Made by a program: the position numbers and the translations under genes. From Bacillus salacetis (GTDB taxonomy: Bacteria > Bacillota > Bacilli > Bacillales > Bacillaceae_B), in NCBI RefSeq assembly GCF_003581585.1, contig NZ_QXIR01000025.1:1-64000 (forward strand): a stretch of 64,000 nt of DNA, in the 5' to 3' direction. Positions 46,845 through 56,066 of the stretch are shown here, one piece after another (the stretch's first letter is position 1; each line of letters starts with the position of its first letter). A model generated the notes under the pieces. The model worked only from the letters and a program-made list of their open reading frames with translations. It made no database searches and was not told the origin of the DNA.

Positions 46845-48200
46845 CTTTAGAAGTGGAGTCACGCGTTTGAAGGGGTACGAATATGAGTGAATCGTGCCCT
46901 TAGAAGAGTAGACTCAGATGTGAAGGGTACGATTAGCTGTGAAACGTGTCACTTTGAAGGGAAACCTGAACTGAAGGGGTACGATTAGTAGAGGAACGTA
47001 CCCTTAAAGGAGGAGACCTTGTTATGAAAGGGTAAGATTAGGGAAGAAACGTGCCTATAGAAGAGGAGACCATGGTTCGAATAGGTACGAATATGAGTGA
47101 ATCGTGCCCTTAGAAGAGTAGACTCAGATGTGAAGGGTACGATTAGCTGTGAAACGTGTCACTTTGAAGGGAAACCTGAACTGAAGGGGTACGATTAGTA
47201 GAGGAACGTACCCTTAAAGGAGGAGACCTTGTTATGAAAGGGTAAGATTAGGGAAGAAACGTGCCTATAGAAGAGGAGACCATGGTTCGAATAGGTACGA
47301 ATATGAGTGAATCGTGCCCTTAGAAGAGTAGACTCAGATGTGAAGGGTACGACTAGCTGTGAAACGTGCGCTTCGAAGGGAAACCTGAACTGAAGGGGTA
47401 CGATTAGTAGATGAACGTACCCTTAAAGGAGGAGACCTTGTTATGAAGGGGTAAGATTAGGGAAGAAACGTGCACATAAAAGAGGAGACCATGGTTCGAA
47501 TAGGTACGAATATGAGTGAATCGTGCCCTTAGAAGAGTAGACTCAGATGTGAAGGGGTACGATTAGCTGTGAAACGTGTCACTTTGAAGGGAAACCTGAA
47601 CTGAAGGGGTACGATTAGTAGAGGAACGTACCCTTAAAGAAGGAGACCTTGTTATGAAGGGGTAAGATTAGGGAAGAAACGTGCCTATAGAAGGGGAGTC
47701 CCGCGTTTAAAGGGGTACGAATATGAGTGAATCGTGCCCTTAGAAGAGTAGACTCAGATGTGAAGGGTACGATTAGCTGTGAAACGTGCCACTTTGAAGG
47801 GAAACCTGAACTGAAGGGGTACGATTAGTAGAGGAACGTACCCTTAAAGGAGGAGACCTTGTTATGAGGGGGTAAGATTAGGGAAGAAACGTGCCTATAG
47901 AAGGGGAGTCCCGCGTTTGAAGGGGTACGAATATGAGTGAATCGTGCCCTTAGAAGAGTGGACTCAGATGTGAAGGGTACGATTAGCTGTGAAACGTGCC
48001 ACTTCGAAGGGAAACCTGAACTGAAGAGGTACGATTAGTAGAGGAACGTACCCTTAAAGAAGGAGACCTTGTTATGAAAGGGTAAGATTAGGGAAGAAAC
48101 GTGCCCATAAAAGAGGAGACCATGGTTCGAATAGGTACGATTAGTAGAGGAAAGAACCTTAGAAGAGTGGACTTAGGTGGGAAAGGATACGATTAGTTAG
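46845..48200. repeat. Satellite-like higher-order tandem repeat (6 x ~210 bp)
   Basis: Six consecutive units start at 46877, 47087, 47297, 47506, 47717 and 47927 (lengths 210, 210, 209, 211, 210, 210), with degenerate ends. Each unit is four related monomers of 52, 52, 53 and 53 bp, each starting GGGTACGA or GGGTAAGA. Type 1 and type 3 monomers contain dyads such as GGGTACG...CGTACCC with ~13-bp spacing. Units 1 and 2 are almost identical. No ORF spans it on either strand. 46542-46844 is otherwise featureless. Noncoding; function unknown. Confidence 0.9.
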
Positions 48201-48240
48201 GAAACCCTTGAAAGATAACCAAACAAATGGAGGAATCAAT

Positions 48241-48612
48241 ATGGAACTTGGAGCATTTTCTGTCAGTTTAAGTGTCAAGGATATTCAACGGTCGAAAGAA
48301 TTTTACGAGAAGCCGGGCTTTAAGGCATTAGGCGGAGACATTGAGCAAAAATGGCTGATCATGAAGAATGAGGGAACGGTAATTGGCCTGTTTCAAGGGA
48401 TGTTTGAGAAAAACATGTTGACGTTCAATCCGGGATGGAATGGCAATGCTGAGAATCTGAAGAATTTTACGGATGTCCGTGACCTGCAAAAGAAGCTGAA
48501 GGAAGAAGGGGTAGACCTCATCAAGGAAGCGGATGATTCGACAGAGGGGCCAGCCTTTATCACGTTGGAAGATCCAGACGGTAACCCGATTTTGATCGAT
48601 CAGCATCGATAG
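48241..48612 (+). CDS. VOC/glyoxalase-fold protein
   Basis: 123-residue vicinal-oxygen-chelate protein: SVSLSVKDIQRSKEFYEKPGFKALGG (first beta-alpha unit) and GPAFITLEDPDGNPILIDQH (second), with the family's metal or ligand positions at both. GGAGG lies 7 nt before ATG 48241; a longer upstream frame has no support. Members include glyoxalases, dioxygenases and antibiotic-binding proteins, so the substrate cannot be assigned. First gene after the tandem array. Confidence 0.85.
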   Translation: MELGAFSVSLSVKDIQRSKEFYEKPGFKALGGDIEQKWLIMKNEGTVIGLFQGMFEKNMLTFNPGWNGNAENLKNFTDVRDLQKKLKEEGVDLIKEADDSTEGPAFITLEDPDGNPILIDQHR

Positions 48613-48780
48613 GGCAAAGATCAGTTTGGATAGATTGCAGGCAATATCCGAGGGTGATGCATCCTGGTTACTGCCTGTTTTTCATTTTGGTAAGCATTTT
48701 TCTCACTCTTCAGTTAACTATTGAGATAGGAATATGGTATTATTTTACTATATAAATCAAGTTTGTTTGGAGGGGGAGAG

Positions 48781-50190
48781 ATGGATTTTCGGTCACAGAA
48801 GAAAAGCTTGACGGAAAAACTGGAGTTAAAGAAGCAGGAAAGAAGCAAAAGGACGGCAACGCTTTTGAGACAGGTGAAGAAAGCGGAAGGTGAGAAAGCC
48901 AGGCTTCCTTTGGATTCAAGCTGCAATCGAAATGACGAAAAAGAAAGAAAGCTGAGGAAGCAGCTTCAATCGCAATTAAGGAAACTCCAGAAAAGGCAGG
49001 AGGAGCAGAAAAGGTTCACGAAGCAGCTGCAGAAGGATCTGATGGCTGTCCGGGACAGGGAATCTGTCCTCAAGCAAGAGAACTGGGAACTGCGGCGGGA
49101 ACTTCATGAAACCGGAAAGCATCAGATGGAGAAACAGCAAGCCCTTAAAGCGCAGCTGGATGTGGAAACGGACAAAAGGATTCAGGCAGAACGGGTAGCA
49201 GAACAACTTCAGACTGAGAAACTCAAAAAGAATAAGAGCGGAAATAAATTGGCGGATCTGGCAAACCAGGTCAAGCATTTGAGAGCCAGCAACCAGGAAT
49301 ACCGTCAAAAACTTGAGAATTATGATTTATTAAAGGACCAGGAATATGGCGGGATGAAACAGGATATCGACAAGCTTTCGAAAGAGCTGGACCAGTATAA
49401 ACTGGAGGAGAAAAAGCTGAAGGATCCAAGTTATCTTGTGAAGGCCATGAAAGAAAATTTGACCCCCGCACAAATCCCCGAGTTGCTTAATGTCCTGGAG
49501 ACATTCATCAACCTTGAAAATCTTCGCTACTTTTACAGAGGAAAGCATAATGTATTCCATATTTTGATGAGGCGTTCGGGATTGCTGAAGCATCGGAGCC
49601 GAAAGATGACTGAAAGAGGGGATGCCTCCTCATCGACTGAAGAAGAAAGGCTTGGCTATCTTGTAGAGCAAAGAGGGGAGTGGCTCTTTGTCGACCTTGC
49701 TGAAAATGAATTTCCTTTTAAGTATCCTCTTTCCTGGGACATGCAGGCCAGGAATGAAAGTCCCGCAAGAGCAGTGATTGTTGAAGGGAAGGCAGTTCTC
49801 ACAAAGCTTTTCACTTTGGAACTGCCTGATAGGGAAGAGAAAGGATCCGTCCTCCCCATCAAAACCAAAACGAGAAAAAGAACGTTTGCCGCGTTCGGGA
49901 ACTATCATGTACTCTTGATCGGCGCAAGATTCCTCAGTGACTATAAGGTAAGATTGGAGAATCACGGCTGCACTGTTACTATACATAATCCTTATGAGGA
50001 AAACTATGACTTGCTGAGCGGAAAGCTGAATCAGGCGGATGTCATACTCGTGTGTGAAAAACATGTGCCCCATACTCTCTGGGGACATATCGACCGGACT
50101 GAAGAGAAGGTGAGTATACTGAAGAATGACAGCAGGGACCTGGTTGCTGCGCATGCTTATTGGACATTGGAGCGGTGCGGACTGGTGTAA
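48781..50190 (+). CDS. Long coiled-coil protein with DUF2325-like C-terminus
   Basis: 469 residues. About 1-230 is a near-continuous, highly charged coiled coil (QKRQEEQKRFTKQLQKDL, QALKAQLDVETDKRIQAERV). A middle domain includes PAQIPELLNVLETFINLENL. The last ~95 residues (YHVLLIGARFLSDYKVRLEN, ADVILVCEKHVPHTLWGHI, DLVAAHAYWTLERCG) resemble the DUF2325 Rossmann-like domain. GGAGGGGGAG directly precedes ATG 48781. Cytoplasmic, no signal or membrane segment. Function unknown; a structural or scaffold role is only suggested by the coil. Confidence 0.75.
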   Translation: MDFRSQKKSLTEKLELKKQERSKRTATLLRQVKKAEGEKARLPLDSSCNRNDEKERKLRKQLQSQLRKLQKRQEEQKRFTKQLQKDLMAVRDRESVLKQENWELRRELHETGKHQMEKQQALKAQLDVETDKRIQAERVAEQLQTEKLKKNKSGNKLADLANQVKHLRASNQEYRQKLENYDLLKDQEYGGMKQDIDKLSKELDQYKLEEKKLKDPSYLVKAMKENLTPAQIPELLNVLETFINLENLRYFYRGKHNVFHILMRRSGLLKHRSRKMTERGDASSSTEEERLGYLVEQRGEWLFVDLAENEFPFKYPLSWDMQARNESPARAVIVEGKAVLTKLFTLELPDREEKGSVLPIKTKTRKRTFAAFGNYHVLLIGARFLSDYKVRLENHGCTVTIHNPYEENYDLLSGKLNQADVILVCEKHVPHTLWGHIDRTEEKVSILKNDSRDLVAAHAYWTLERCGLV

Positions 50191-50238
50191 ATACAGTAAA
50201 ACGAATTTGCTTGATTAATAGTGAGAGGATGATGACAG

Positions 50239-51057
50239 ATGATTTTAGAATTGAAACATGCTGAATTTGGCAAGTGCAAAAACATACTATCTGACAACAG
50301 CCTCTTAGAAACAAAAGCAGTCATTGAAGGGACGCACCCGGGACGTATTTTTACAGATGACGCTGCGTCTCCTGCTTCGGGATTTATTTGGCTGGGAAGC
50401 AATAATGGTTTTATTTTTATCGGGGACGAGAACAATGAGAAATTTAATACAGGATTATACGATTATTTCAAAAGGGCAATTGAACCTGAAGCGAGGAAAC
50501 AAGGAATGAGCTCCTTTGAAGCAATCGGTGATCATCCGGCTTGGGATGCGACCTTCAAAATCGTATTTGGCGAAAATATCACTGGCTACAACCAGAGAGT
50601 CTATCAGCTGCAGAAGAACCATTACAGAAAGCAGGATGAACCTGTTTTGGAGCAAGGGTATGACGTGGTCAAAATAACAAGGGAAACCTTGAATGCCCCC
50701 TATGACAACCAAAATTTTCTGCATTCAAAAATCTTGGAGTTCTGGCCGTCACTGGAGGCTTTTTTGAATGAGGGCATCGGATATATCGTAATTGGTGGGA
50801 ATGAAATTGCAAGCATCTGTTTTTCAGGAGTAGTCGCGGGATCTGTTCATGGAATAGACATTGAAACGTTGGAACACCATCGGGGAAGAAAACTTGGACA
50901 GGCAGCGGCTCATGCTTTTGTCAAGGATTGCCTTGAGCAAGGCCTGACTCCCTACTGGGATTGCATGGAGGTCAACAAACCCTCTGTTTCCATTGCAGAA
51001 AATTTAGGTTTTACAAAGAAACTGGAGTATCGCTGGTATAGTGTATCTTTTGGATGA
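50239..51057 (+). CDS. GNAT acetyltransferase, ZmaR-like
   Basis: 272 residues of the GNAT_acetyltran group that includes the zwittermicin A resistance protein ZmaR. The N-terminal half has AVIEGTHPGRIFTDDAASPASGF and WLGSNNGFIFIGDE. The C-terminal acetyl-CoA fold has SVHGIDIETLEHHRGRKLGQAAAHAFV and the YWDCMEVNKPSVSIAENLGF tail. GAGAGGATG lies before ATG 50239. May acetylate an amine antibiotic or metabolite. Followed by a hairpin at 51092-51119. Confidence 0.85.
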   Translation: MILELKHAEFGKCKNILSDNSLLETKAVIEGTHPGRIFTDDAASPASGFIWLGSNNGFIFIGDENNEKFNTGLYDYFKRAIEPEARKQGMSSFEAIGDHPAWDATFKIVFGENITGYNQRVYQLQKNHYRKQDEPVLEQGYDVVKITRETLNAPYDNQNFLHSKILEFWPSLEAFLNEGIGYIVIGGNEIASICFSGVVAGSVHGIDIETLEHHRGRKLGQAAAHAFVKDCLEQGLTPYWDCMEVNKPSVSIAENLGFTKKLEYRWYSVSFG

Positions 51058-51091
51058 TGATTGTCAATTTATATGAATTGCCAAGAAAAAA

Positions 51092-51119
51092 GGAGCATTC
51101 CCGTTCTAGAAAATGCCCC
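51092..51119. terminator. Bidirectional terminator
   Basis: GGAGCATT / AATGCCCC stem between the convergent GNAT and membrane-protein genes, with an A run on one side and a T-rich flank on the other. Confidence 0.6.
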
Positions 51120-51153
51120 TTATCCTTTTAAATCCAAAGTGTAGATTTAGCTT

Positions 51154-51372
51154 TTAAACCTTTAACTTTTTTACTGCCAACGGATGATCACGGTCATCCT
51201 TTTTCAGCGATAAATATAATGCTGCAAACCATCCAAACAAGAGCCAGCCCAAGAAGAAGTTAATAAAATAAATCTTGATTTTATTATGTTTGTTTTTAGT
51301 TTTGGCGATGATGCTTGGAATCAAATACACAAATGCAGCTAGAAGAATAGGTATGATATTAAAAGTATCCAA
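51154..51372 (-). CDS. Superinfection-immunity-type small membrane protein
   Basis: 72 residues from TTG 51372, with AAAGGAG 9 nt upstream. Two membrane helices: IIPILLAAFVYLIPSIIA, then IYFINFFLGWLLFGWFAALYLSL after a basic loop. The NFFLGWLLFGWFAALY motif is that of the T4 Imm-like superinfection immunity family, whose phage members block DNA injection. Chromosomal homologues are common and need not be defensive. The longer frame to 51402 lacks a ribosome site. Confidence 0.72.
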   Translation of the reverse strand: MDTFNIIPILLAAFVYLIPSIIAKTKNKHNKIKIYFINFFLGWLLFGWFAALYLSLKKDDRDHPLAVKKLKV

Positions 51373-51442
51373 CGTTTCGCTCTCCTTTATAATTATTCGC
51401 ATTTTTTAGTTAGGAAATTTGCCTTATTCAAACTCTCTGGGG

Positions 51443-51750
51443 TAACTTTTTGTTGGCCAAACAAACACTCTGACTTATTCACCTGGTTTTTGCCGGGTTT
51501 ACATTTTAAAAAAATGTGATTTTGGTGTGAACACCAGGTTACAAACAAAGCCACGGTCTATAACCATGTGTTTCCGGCCCAAACACCAGGTTATAAACAG
51601 GTTTACATTTTATAACCAAGTAATTGTCGCCAAAACAGATGGTTATAAACGAAGCCACGGTCTGTAACCTTGTGTTTCCAGCCTAACCACCAAGTTAAAA
51701 ATGAATTTCCATTCCATAACCAGGTCTATGCAGATACCCGTCAGTTAAAG
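51443..51750. repeat. Tandem array of 52-bp hairpin-forming monomers
   Basis: Exact 52-bp period with boundaries at 51494, 51546, 51598, 51650 and 51702, plus partial monomers at each end. Two monomer types alternate: one with TTTACATTTT, one with GCCACGGTCT. Each contains a dyad such as ATAACCATGTGTTT...AAACACCAGGTTAT. Different in sequence from the 46.8-kb array but with the same monomer length. Noncoding; the rest of 51373-51885 has no gene. Confidence 0.82.
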
Positions 51751-51885
51751 GACTGTTTTTTAACTTATTTTACCATAATGATACTAAATTCCTGATATTT
51801 CCTCAATTAATTATACTTTCATATTCTCTGTCCCATTGAGGAATATTCTTCTTATGATAACGCCATATTTTAGGAGGAGATTAGG

Positions 51886-53499
51886 ATGAAGGATCCGCAG
51901 CAAGAAAGCCGAAAGCTGGAGAAAATCAGTCCGTTTGAATTGAAGGATGAACTGATCGATCTTGCGACTGGGAAAAAGAGGATGACAAGGTCGATGCTTG
52001 ACGCTGGCAGGGGGAATCCCAATTGGATTGCTGCCGCTCCCCGGGAAGCTTTTTTTGCTCTTGGGCAGTTTGCCATTACAGAATCGAGAAGGGTGTGGGA
52101 TGAGGGGGATTTGGCCGGAATGCCTTCCCGGACAGGTATGGCTGAACGGTTCAGCCATTATGTGAAGGAGCATCAGCAAACTCCGGGCATCCATCTTCTG
52201 AAAGACATCGTTGATTACGGGATTCACACAAAACAATTCGAGCCTGATGCCTGGCTTTATGAATTGGTGGACGGGATTATCGGCGATAACTATCCCAATC
52301 CTGATCGGATGCTCGTCAGGACTGAACAGGTTGTCCATGACTTTCTATTGAAGGCAATGTGTTCCGGAGTTACGGGCTGCGGGAATTTTGATTTATTTGC
52401 AGTCGAAGGGGCCACCGCTGCGATGTGCTATATCTTTGAAACCTTTTATAAAAATCACCTGCTGCCAAGAGGGTCGAAGATTGCTTTGATGGTCCCGATC
52501 TTTCCCCCATACATAGAAATTCCCGAACTCCCGAATAATGCATATGATTTGGTCAAGATCAGGGCGACGGAGTTTGACGAGGAAGGCCATCATACCTGGC
52601 AGTATCCTGCAGATGAGTTGGATAAATTAAAGGACAAGGATATCAAGGCGCTCTTTGTGGTGAATCCGAGCAATCCTCCTTCTGTTGCGTTAAACAAGGA
52701 ATCGGTTGAGAAGATCATCGATATTGTAAAAGAACATAACCCTGACCTGATGATCATTTCAGATGACGTTTACGGAACATTTGTGGAAGGGTTCCGTTCG
52801 CTCATGGTGGACCTTCCGTATAATACTATTGGCGTATATTCCTTTTCAAAATACTTCGGGGTGACGGGCTGGCGCTTGGGAACCATCGCGATCAATGAAA
52901 ACAATGTGTTTGATAAGCTGATTAAAGAACTGCCGGAAGAAAAAAGAAATGAATTGAATATAAGGTACTCTTCACTGACACCGGATCCTGCTGAGCTGAA
53001 ATTCATCGACCGGATTGTGGCGGACAGCCGTGACGTAGCGCTTAACCATACGGCTGGATTATCGACTCCGCAGCAAATCCAGATGGCGCTCTTTTCGATT
53101 TTTGCCATGCTCGATAAGGAGAACAAATACAAGAAGAAAACGAATGATATTTTAACGCGAAGAATGGTGTTATTATACGAGGGACTGGGACTGCCGAAGA
53201 AGCATTTGCCGAATGATGCAGACTATTATACAGAAATTGATTTGGAAATCTGGTGCAAGCTGCATTTCGAAGAGGGGTTCCTTGAGTACTTGCAGACTCA
53301 CTATAAACCCGTGGACATCTTGTACCGTCTGGCTGAAAGGTCATCAATCGTGTTGATGAGCGGTGAGGGATTTATGGCACCGGAGTGGTCGATCCGTGTG
53401 TCGCTTGCGAATTTGGAGGATAAGGCATACTCTCAGATCGGGCAGGAACTGAAGAAGGTCCTGGATGATTATTTAGTGGAATGGAAGAAAAGCAATTAA
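51886..53499 (+). CDS. asdA: Aspartate 4-decarboxylase/aspartate aminotransferase
   Basis: 537-residue PLP enzyme converting L-aspartate to L-alanine and CO2, with aminotransferase side activity. Full-length family features: RSMLDAGRGNPNWIAAAPREAF near the N-terminus, GGNFDLFAVEG-type loop (GCGNFDLFAVEGATAAM), FVVNPSNPPS, the PLP Lys in YSFSKYFGVTGWRLG, and the C-terminal GFMAPEWSIRVSLANL with the substrate Arg. TAGGAGG lies 8 nt before ATG 51886. In some bacteria it works with an aspartate:alanine exchanger (AspT) to make proton motive force; no such gene is adjacent here. Confidence 0.93.
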   Translation: MKDPQQESRKLEKISPFELKDELIDLATGKKRMTRSMLDAGRGNPNWIAAAPREAFFALGQFAITESRRVWDEGDLAGMPSRTGMAERFSHYVKEHQQTPGIHLLKDIVDYGIHTKQFEPDAWLYELVDGIIGDNYPNPDRMLVRTEQVVHDFLLKAMCSGVTGCGNFDLFAVEGATAAMCYIFETFYKNHLLPRGSKIALMVPIFPPYIEIPELPNNAYDLVKIRATEFDEEGHHTWQYPADELDKLKDKDIKALFVVNPSNPPSVALNKESVEKIIDIVKEHNPDLMIISDDVYGTFVEGFRSLMVDLPYNTIGVYSFSKYFGVTGWRLGTIAINENNVFDKLIKELPEEKRNELNIRYSSLTPDPAELKFIDRIVADSRDVALNHTAGLSTPQQIQMALFSIFAMLDKENKYKKKTNDILTRRMVLLYEGLGLPKKHLPNDADYYTEIDLEIWCKLHFEEGFLEYLQTHYKPVDILYRLAERSSIVLMSGEGFMAPEWSIRVSLANLEDKAYSQIGQELKKVLDDYLVEWKKSN

Positions 53500-53566
53500 G
53501 ATTAACATAATATTATTATGTAAACAAGTATATACGTTGCATTGTACCTGAAACCGATACAACTAT

Positions 53567-53596
53567 AAAACGGCTCAACGGACCTTGAGCCGTTTT
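53567..53596. terminator. Bidirectional terminator after asdA
   Basis: Perfect 12-bp stem AAAACGGCTCAA with its inverse and a 6-nt loop, between convergent genes. Confidence 0.88.
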
Positions 53597-53601
53597 GAAA
53601 T

Positions 53602-54078
53602 TCACAGGTGTTTCTTAAGAGACTCCACAAATTTTAATAAATCTTCACTGCTTCCAACCTTCAACCAAGGGCTATCCAGGCAATTATCCTCATCCAAAAC
53701 CTCCTCAACACAAAAGCGGAAATACTTGCTTACACTCAAATTTCCTGTACAGACTGCTTCGGAATCTCCTTCACATCTGATTGAAATACCTTGAACATCT
53801 TCTTCCAGAAAACCGATGCTGGCATTTGGAAGGACTGTACGTTCGGTGGTTTGTCCGTTAAATGATTCAACGATCACGATCAAGCTGCATGAAACGGTAT
53901 TATTCGAAACAGTGATCAGGTATGAACCAGGGGTGTACGTGAGATCTTCAAAATAGAGCTGTTCTGCACTGTTACAAGGCTGGGACAGCGGGATATTCAC
54001 CGAACGGTTAATAGGGTCAACGCAATTATTATTGAAAGTATAGTTTTGATTGGATTCTTTTGCATGCTTACCCGTCAT
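53602..54078 (-). CDS. DUF3992/Ena-like Cys-containing surface protein, paralogue 1
   Basis: 158 residues from ATG 54078, with AAAGGAG 7 nt upstream. No signal peptide. A beta-rich core with regularly placed Cys residues: NNCVDPINRSVNIPLSQPCN, LYFEDLTYTPGSYLITV, ERTVLPNASIGFLEEDVQGISI, then VCTGNLSVSKYFRFC. It aligns over its length with the protein at 54130. The pattern resembles the DUF3992 family of spore appendage (Ena) subunits, which join by disulfides. The extra ~35-residue acidic C-terminus is unique to this copy. Assignment by motif likeness only. Confidence 0.65.
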   Translation of the reverse strand: MTGKHAKESNQNYTFNNNCVDPINRSVNIPLSQPCNSAEQLYFEDLTYTPGSYLITVSNNTVSCSLIVIVESFNGQTTERTVLPNASIGFLEEDVQGISIRCEGDSEAVCTGNLSVSKYFRFCVEEVLDEDNCLDSPWLKVGSSEDLLKFVESLKKHL

Positions 54079-54129
54079 TATATTTCTCCTTTCCGATTTT
54101 TTTCGTTGTAGCATTCTACGCTCTTTCCC

Positions 54130-54486
54130 TCAGCAGAAACCGAACGTTTTATCGATATTGATCGTTCCAGCACAAATGCCATCTGAATTCTCTGCACTAC
54201 CGACATAGATTCGTTTCAAATTTTCTATATAAATAGCTTGGCGGTAGGGAACCGTACGCTCAATAGTAGCGCCATTTGCTGCTTCTATTATCAGAACCAT
54301 GGGACAAGCGCTGTTGCCATTCGCTGCTAGGATTCTGTAAAATCCGGGTTCTGTTAAATCTTCAAAGTATAGACGTGCTTCACCATCACATGGTTGATTG
54401 ATTGTTAAGATAAGTGACCTGTTATTTGGATCACTGCAGTTCACATTAAAATTCTCCTGAATGGTTACATTCTTCTTTTTTGACAA
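54130..54486 (-). CDS. DUF3992/Ena-like Cys-containing surface protein, paralogue 2
   Basis: 118 residues from TTG 54486 (AAAGGA about 11 nt upstream). Same architecture as the 53602 protein: VNCSDPNNRSLILTINQPCDG, LYFEDLTEPGFYRILAANG, ERTVPYRQAIYIENLKRIYV, then ICAGTINIDKTFGFC at the very C-terminus. Five Cys at conserved places suit disulfide-linked assembly on the spore. The two genes are 51 bp apart and probably co-transcribed, this one first. No gene lies in 54487-54776 upstream. Confidence 0.65.
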   Translation of the reverse strand: MSKKKNVTIQENFNVNCSDPNNRSLILTINQPCDGEARLYFEDLTEPGFYRILAANGNSACPMVLIIEAANGATIERTVPYRQAIYIENLKRIYVGSAENSDGICAGTINIDKTFGFC

Positions 54487-54776
54487 TTTATATCCATTCC
54501 TTTCTTTTTACCAAATGAAAAAGTGTATCTTTTATATACAGGTCAAAACTAGTAAACAACACCCCATAAATTGAGAGAGTTGTTACTTATAATATGTTCG
54601 GCCACTGAATAGAGTGTGGACGAAAATCTGGATGGATAGTCTGCACAAAAGGCAGAATAGTTGAAGGCAGCCTCAATGGCTTGCAATTCATGCTATGTAC
54701 CACGGCGGCTAAAGTGGTAAGCTAGTATTTCAGTGTTTGTTTAAAAAACTGGTTCAACTAACAGGAGGTCTATCAA

Positions 54777-55271
54777 ATGAATATAGATAATAACGATATA
54801 TTGATCCGCTTACGATATGCATTGGATATAAAGAATACGGAAATGGTGGAAATCTTCAAGCTTGGCGGCATAGAGTTGACTAAAGAAGAAGTGATGAAGG
54901 TGCTGACAAAATCAGAAGACGATCTTGCTGTAACGGAAAATCATATAGCATGTGATGATAAAATGTTTGAGTCTTTCTTAAATGGTTTTATTACATATAA
55001 AAGAGGACCGCAGGAACCGAAGCCGGGGCAGCCTGAACGTCCGGCGATCTCTTATGAACACGTGAATAATCTTCTGCTGAAGAAAGTGAAAATCGCACTT
55101 TCGTTGACAAGCGAAGATTTGATTGAGATATTGCAGGATGCCGGGGTTACAGTGACCAAAGGGGAAATCGGCGCCATTTTACGAAGAGAAGGCCACAAGA
55201 ATTACCAGGTGTGCGGTGACCGGTATGCGAGGAATTTCTTAAAAGGATTAACGATCAGATACAGGGGATAA
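54777..55271 (+). CDS. DUF1456 (YehS-like) protein
   Basis: 164 residues made of two similar ~65-residue helical repeats: NNDILIRLRYALDIKNTEMVEIF...GGIELTKEEVMKVLTK, and VNNLLLKKVKIALSLTSEDLIEIL...AGVTVTKGEIGAILRREGHKNY. This is the DUF1456 pattern of E. coli YehS. A Pro-rich linker joins the repeats. AGGAGG lies 8 nt before ATG 54777. Followed at 3 bp by a metallohydrolase gene, so an operon. Function unknown. Confidence 0.88.
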   Translation: MNIDNNDILIRLRYALDIKNTEMVEIFKLGGIELTKEEVMKVLTKSEDDLAVTENHIACDDKMFESFLNGFITYKRGPQEPKPGQPERPAISYEHVNNLLLKKVKIALSLTSEDLIEILQDAGVTVTKGEIGAILRREGHKNYQVCGDRYARNFLKGLTIRYRG

Positions 55272-55274
55272 ATC

Positions 55275-55982
55275 ATGAATCATACTTTTTCAGGAGATAC
55301 GATACATTTTGAGGTTAAATACAAGAACCGGCAATCCATCGGTATTTATATTGACAGTTATGGGGATGTCGAGGTACATGCCCCTAGAGGAACTGCTGAT
55401 GGCAAAATCCTTCGATTAGTAGAGGATCATTGGGATGCTATTCTGCAGAATTCCAAAGAAAGGAAGGACCGCCTGAATGGTCCCCAGGAAAAGGCTTATG
55501 TCCCCGGAGAACAGTTTCTGTACTTAGGGAAGGTCTATCCTATCCAGTTCCATCAGGATTCGTCTATTCCGAAAGATAATATCAGATTTGATGATAAGGT
55601 GCTGCATGTCTATGTCAAGGAGTTGGAGGATGATCGGATCAAGCAGGCTTTGAAACGATTCTATTACCAACAGTGTAAAGCGTTAGTAGAGAAAAGGATC
55701 GCCGTGCACCAGCATCACTTCAAATCAAAACCGCACTCCATCCGGATCACAGACAGCTCCACAACATGGGGGACCTGTGATGCAAAAAGGAAGCTGACCT
55801 TCAATTGGAAGCTGGCCATGGCTCCGCTAGAAGTCATTGACTATGTGGTCATCCACGAGATGTGTCATATGAGCCATCTCAATCATGACAGATCCTTCTG
55901 GCGGCTAGTCGGTAAAATCATGCCGGACTATAAAGAGAAAGAAAATTGGCTTGCCGCATCCAGTTGGAGGATGACGGTGTAG
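55275..55982 (+). CDS. YgjP-like (DUF45) metal-dependent hydrolase
   Basis: 235 residues. Zincin-like site HEMCHMSHLNHDRSFW (HExxH with third ligand His downstream) at about 195. The conserved SIRITDSSTTWGTCDAKRKLTFNWKL precedes it, as in the YgjP/DUF45 family near SprT and M48 peptidases. N-terminal beta sheet (QSIGIYIDSYGDVEVHAPRG). ATG 55275 comes 3 bp after the DUF1456 stop. Probably cytoplasmic; the substrate is not established for the family. Confidence 0.88.
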   Translation: MNHTFSGDTIHFEVKYKNRQSIGIYIDSYGDVEVHAPRGTADGKILRLVEDHWDAILQNSKERKDRLNGPQEKAYVPGEQFLYLGKVYPIQFHQDSSIPKDNIRFDDKVLHVYVKELEDDRIKQALKRFYYQQCKALVEKRIAVHQHHFKSKPHSIRITDSSTTWGTCDAKRKLTFNWKLAMAPLEVIDYVVIHEMCHMSHLNHDRSFWRLVGKIMPDYKEKENWLAASSWRMTV

Positions 55983-56066
55983 TAGTGTCGGGTGTGTTGT
56001 CGTTATTGGTTTATGGAAGGGTAGCTAAAGCAGCGGGGGGAAGTGTTCGAAGTCAGTAGTTATGAT

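Noticed and set aside
46845-48200. CRISPR array interpretation of the 210-bp repeat
   Set aside because: Monomers are contiguous and related throughout, with no unique spacers of constant length and no cas genes nearby.
51443-51750. CRISPR or Rho-independent terminator cluster interpretation of the 52-bp array
   Set aside because: The whole 52-bp unit repeats, so there are no spacers; the dyads lack U-tracts.
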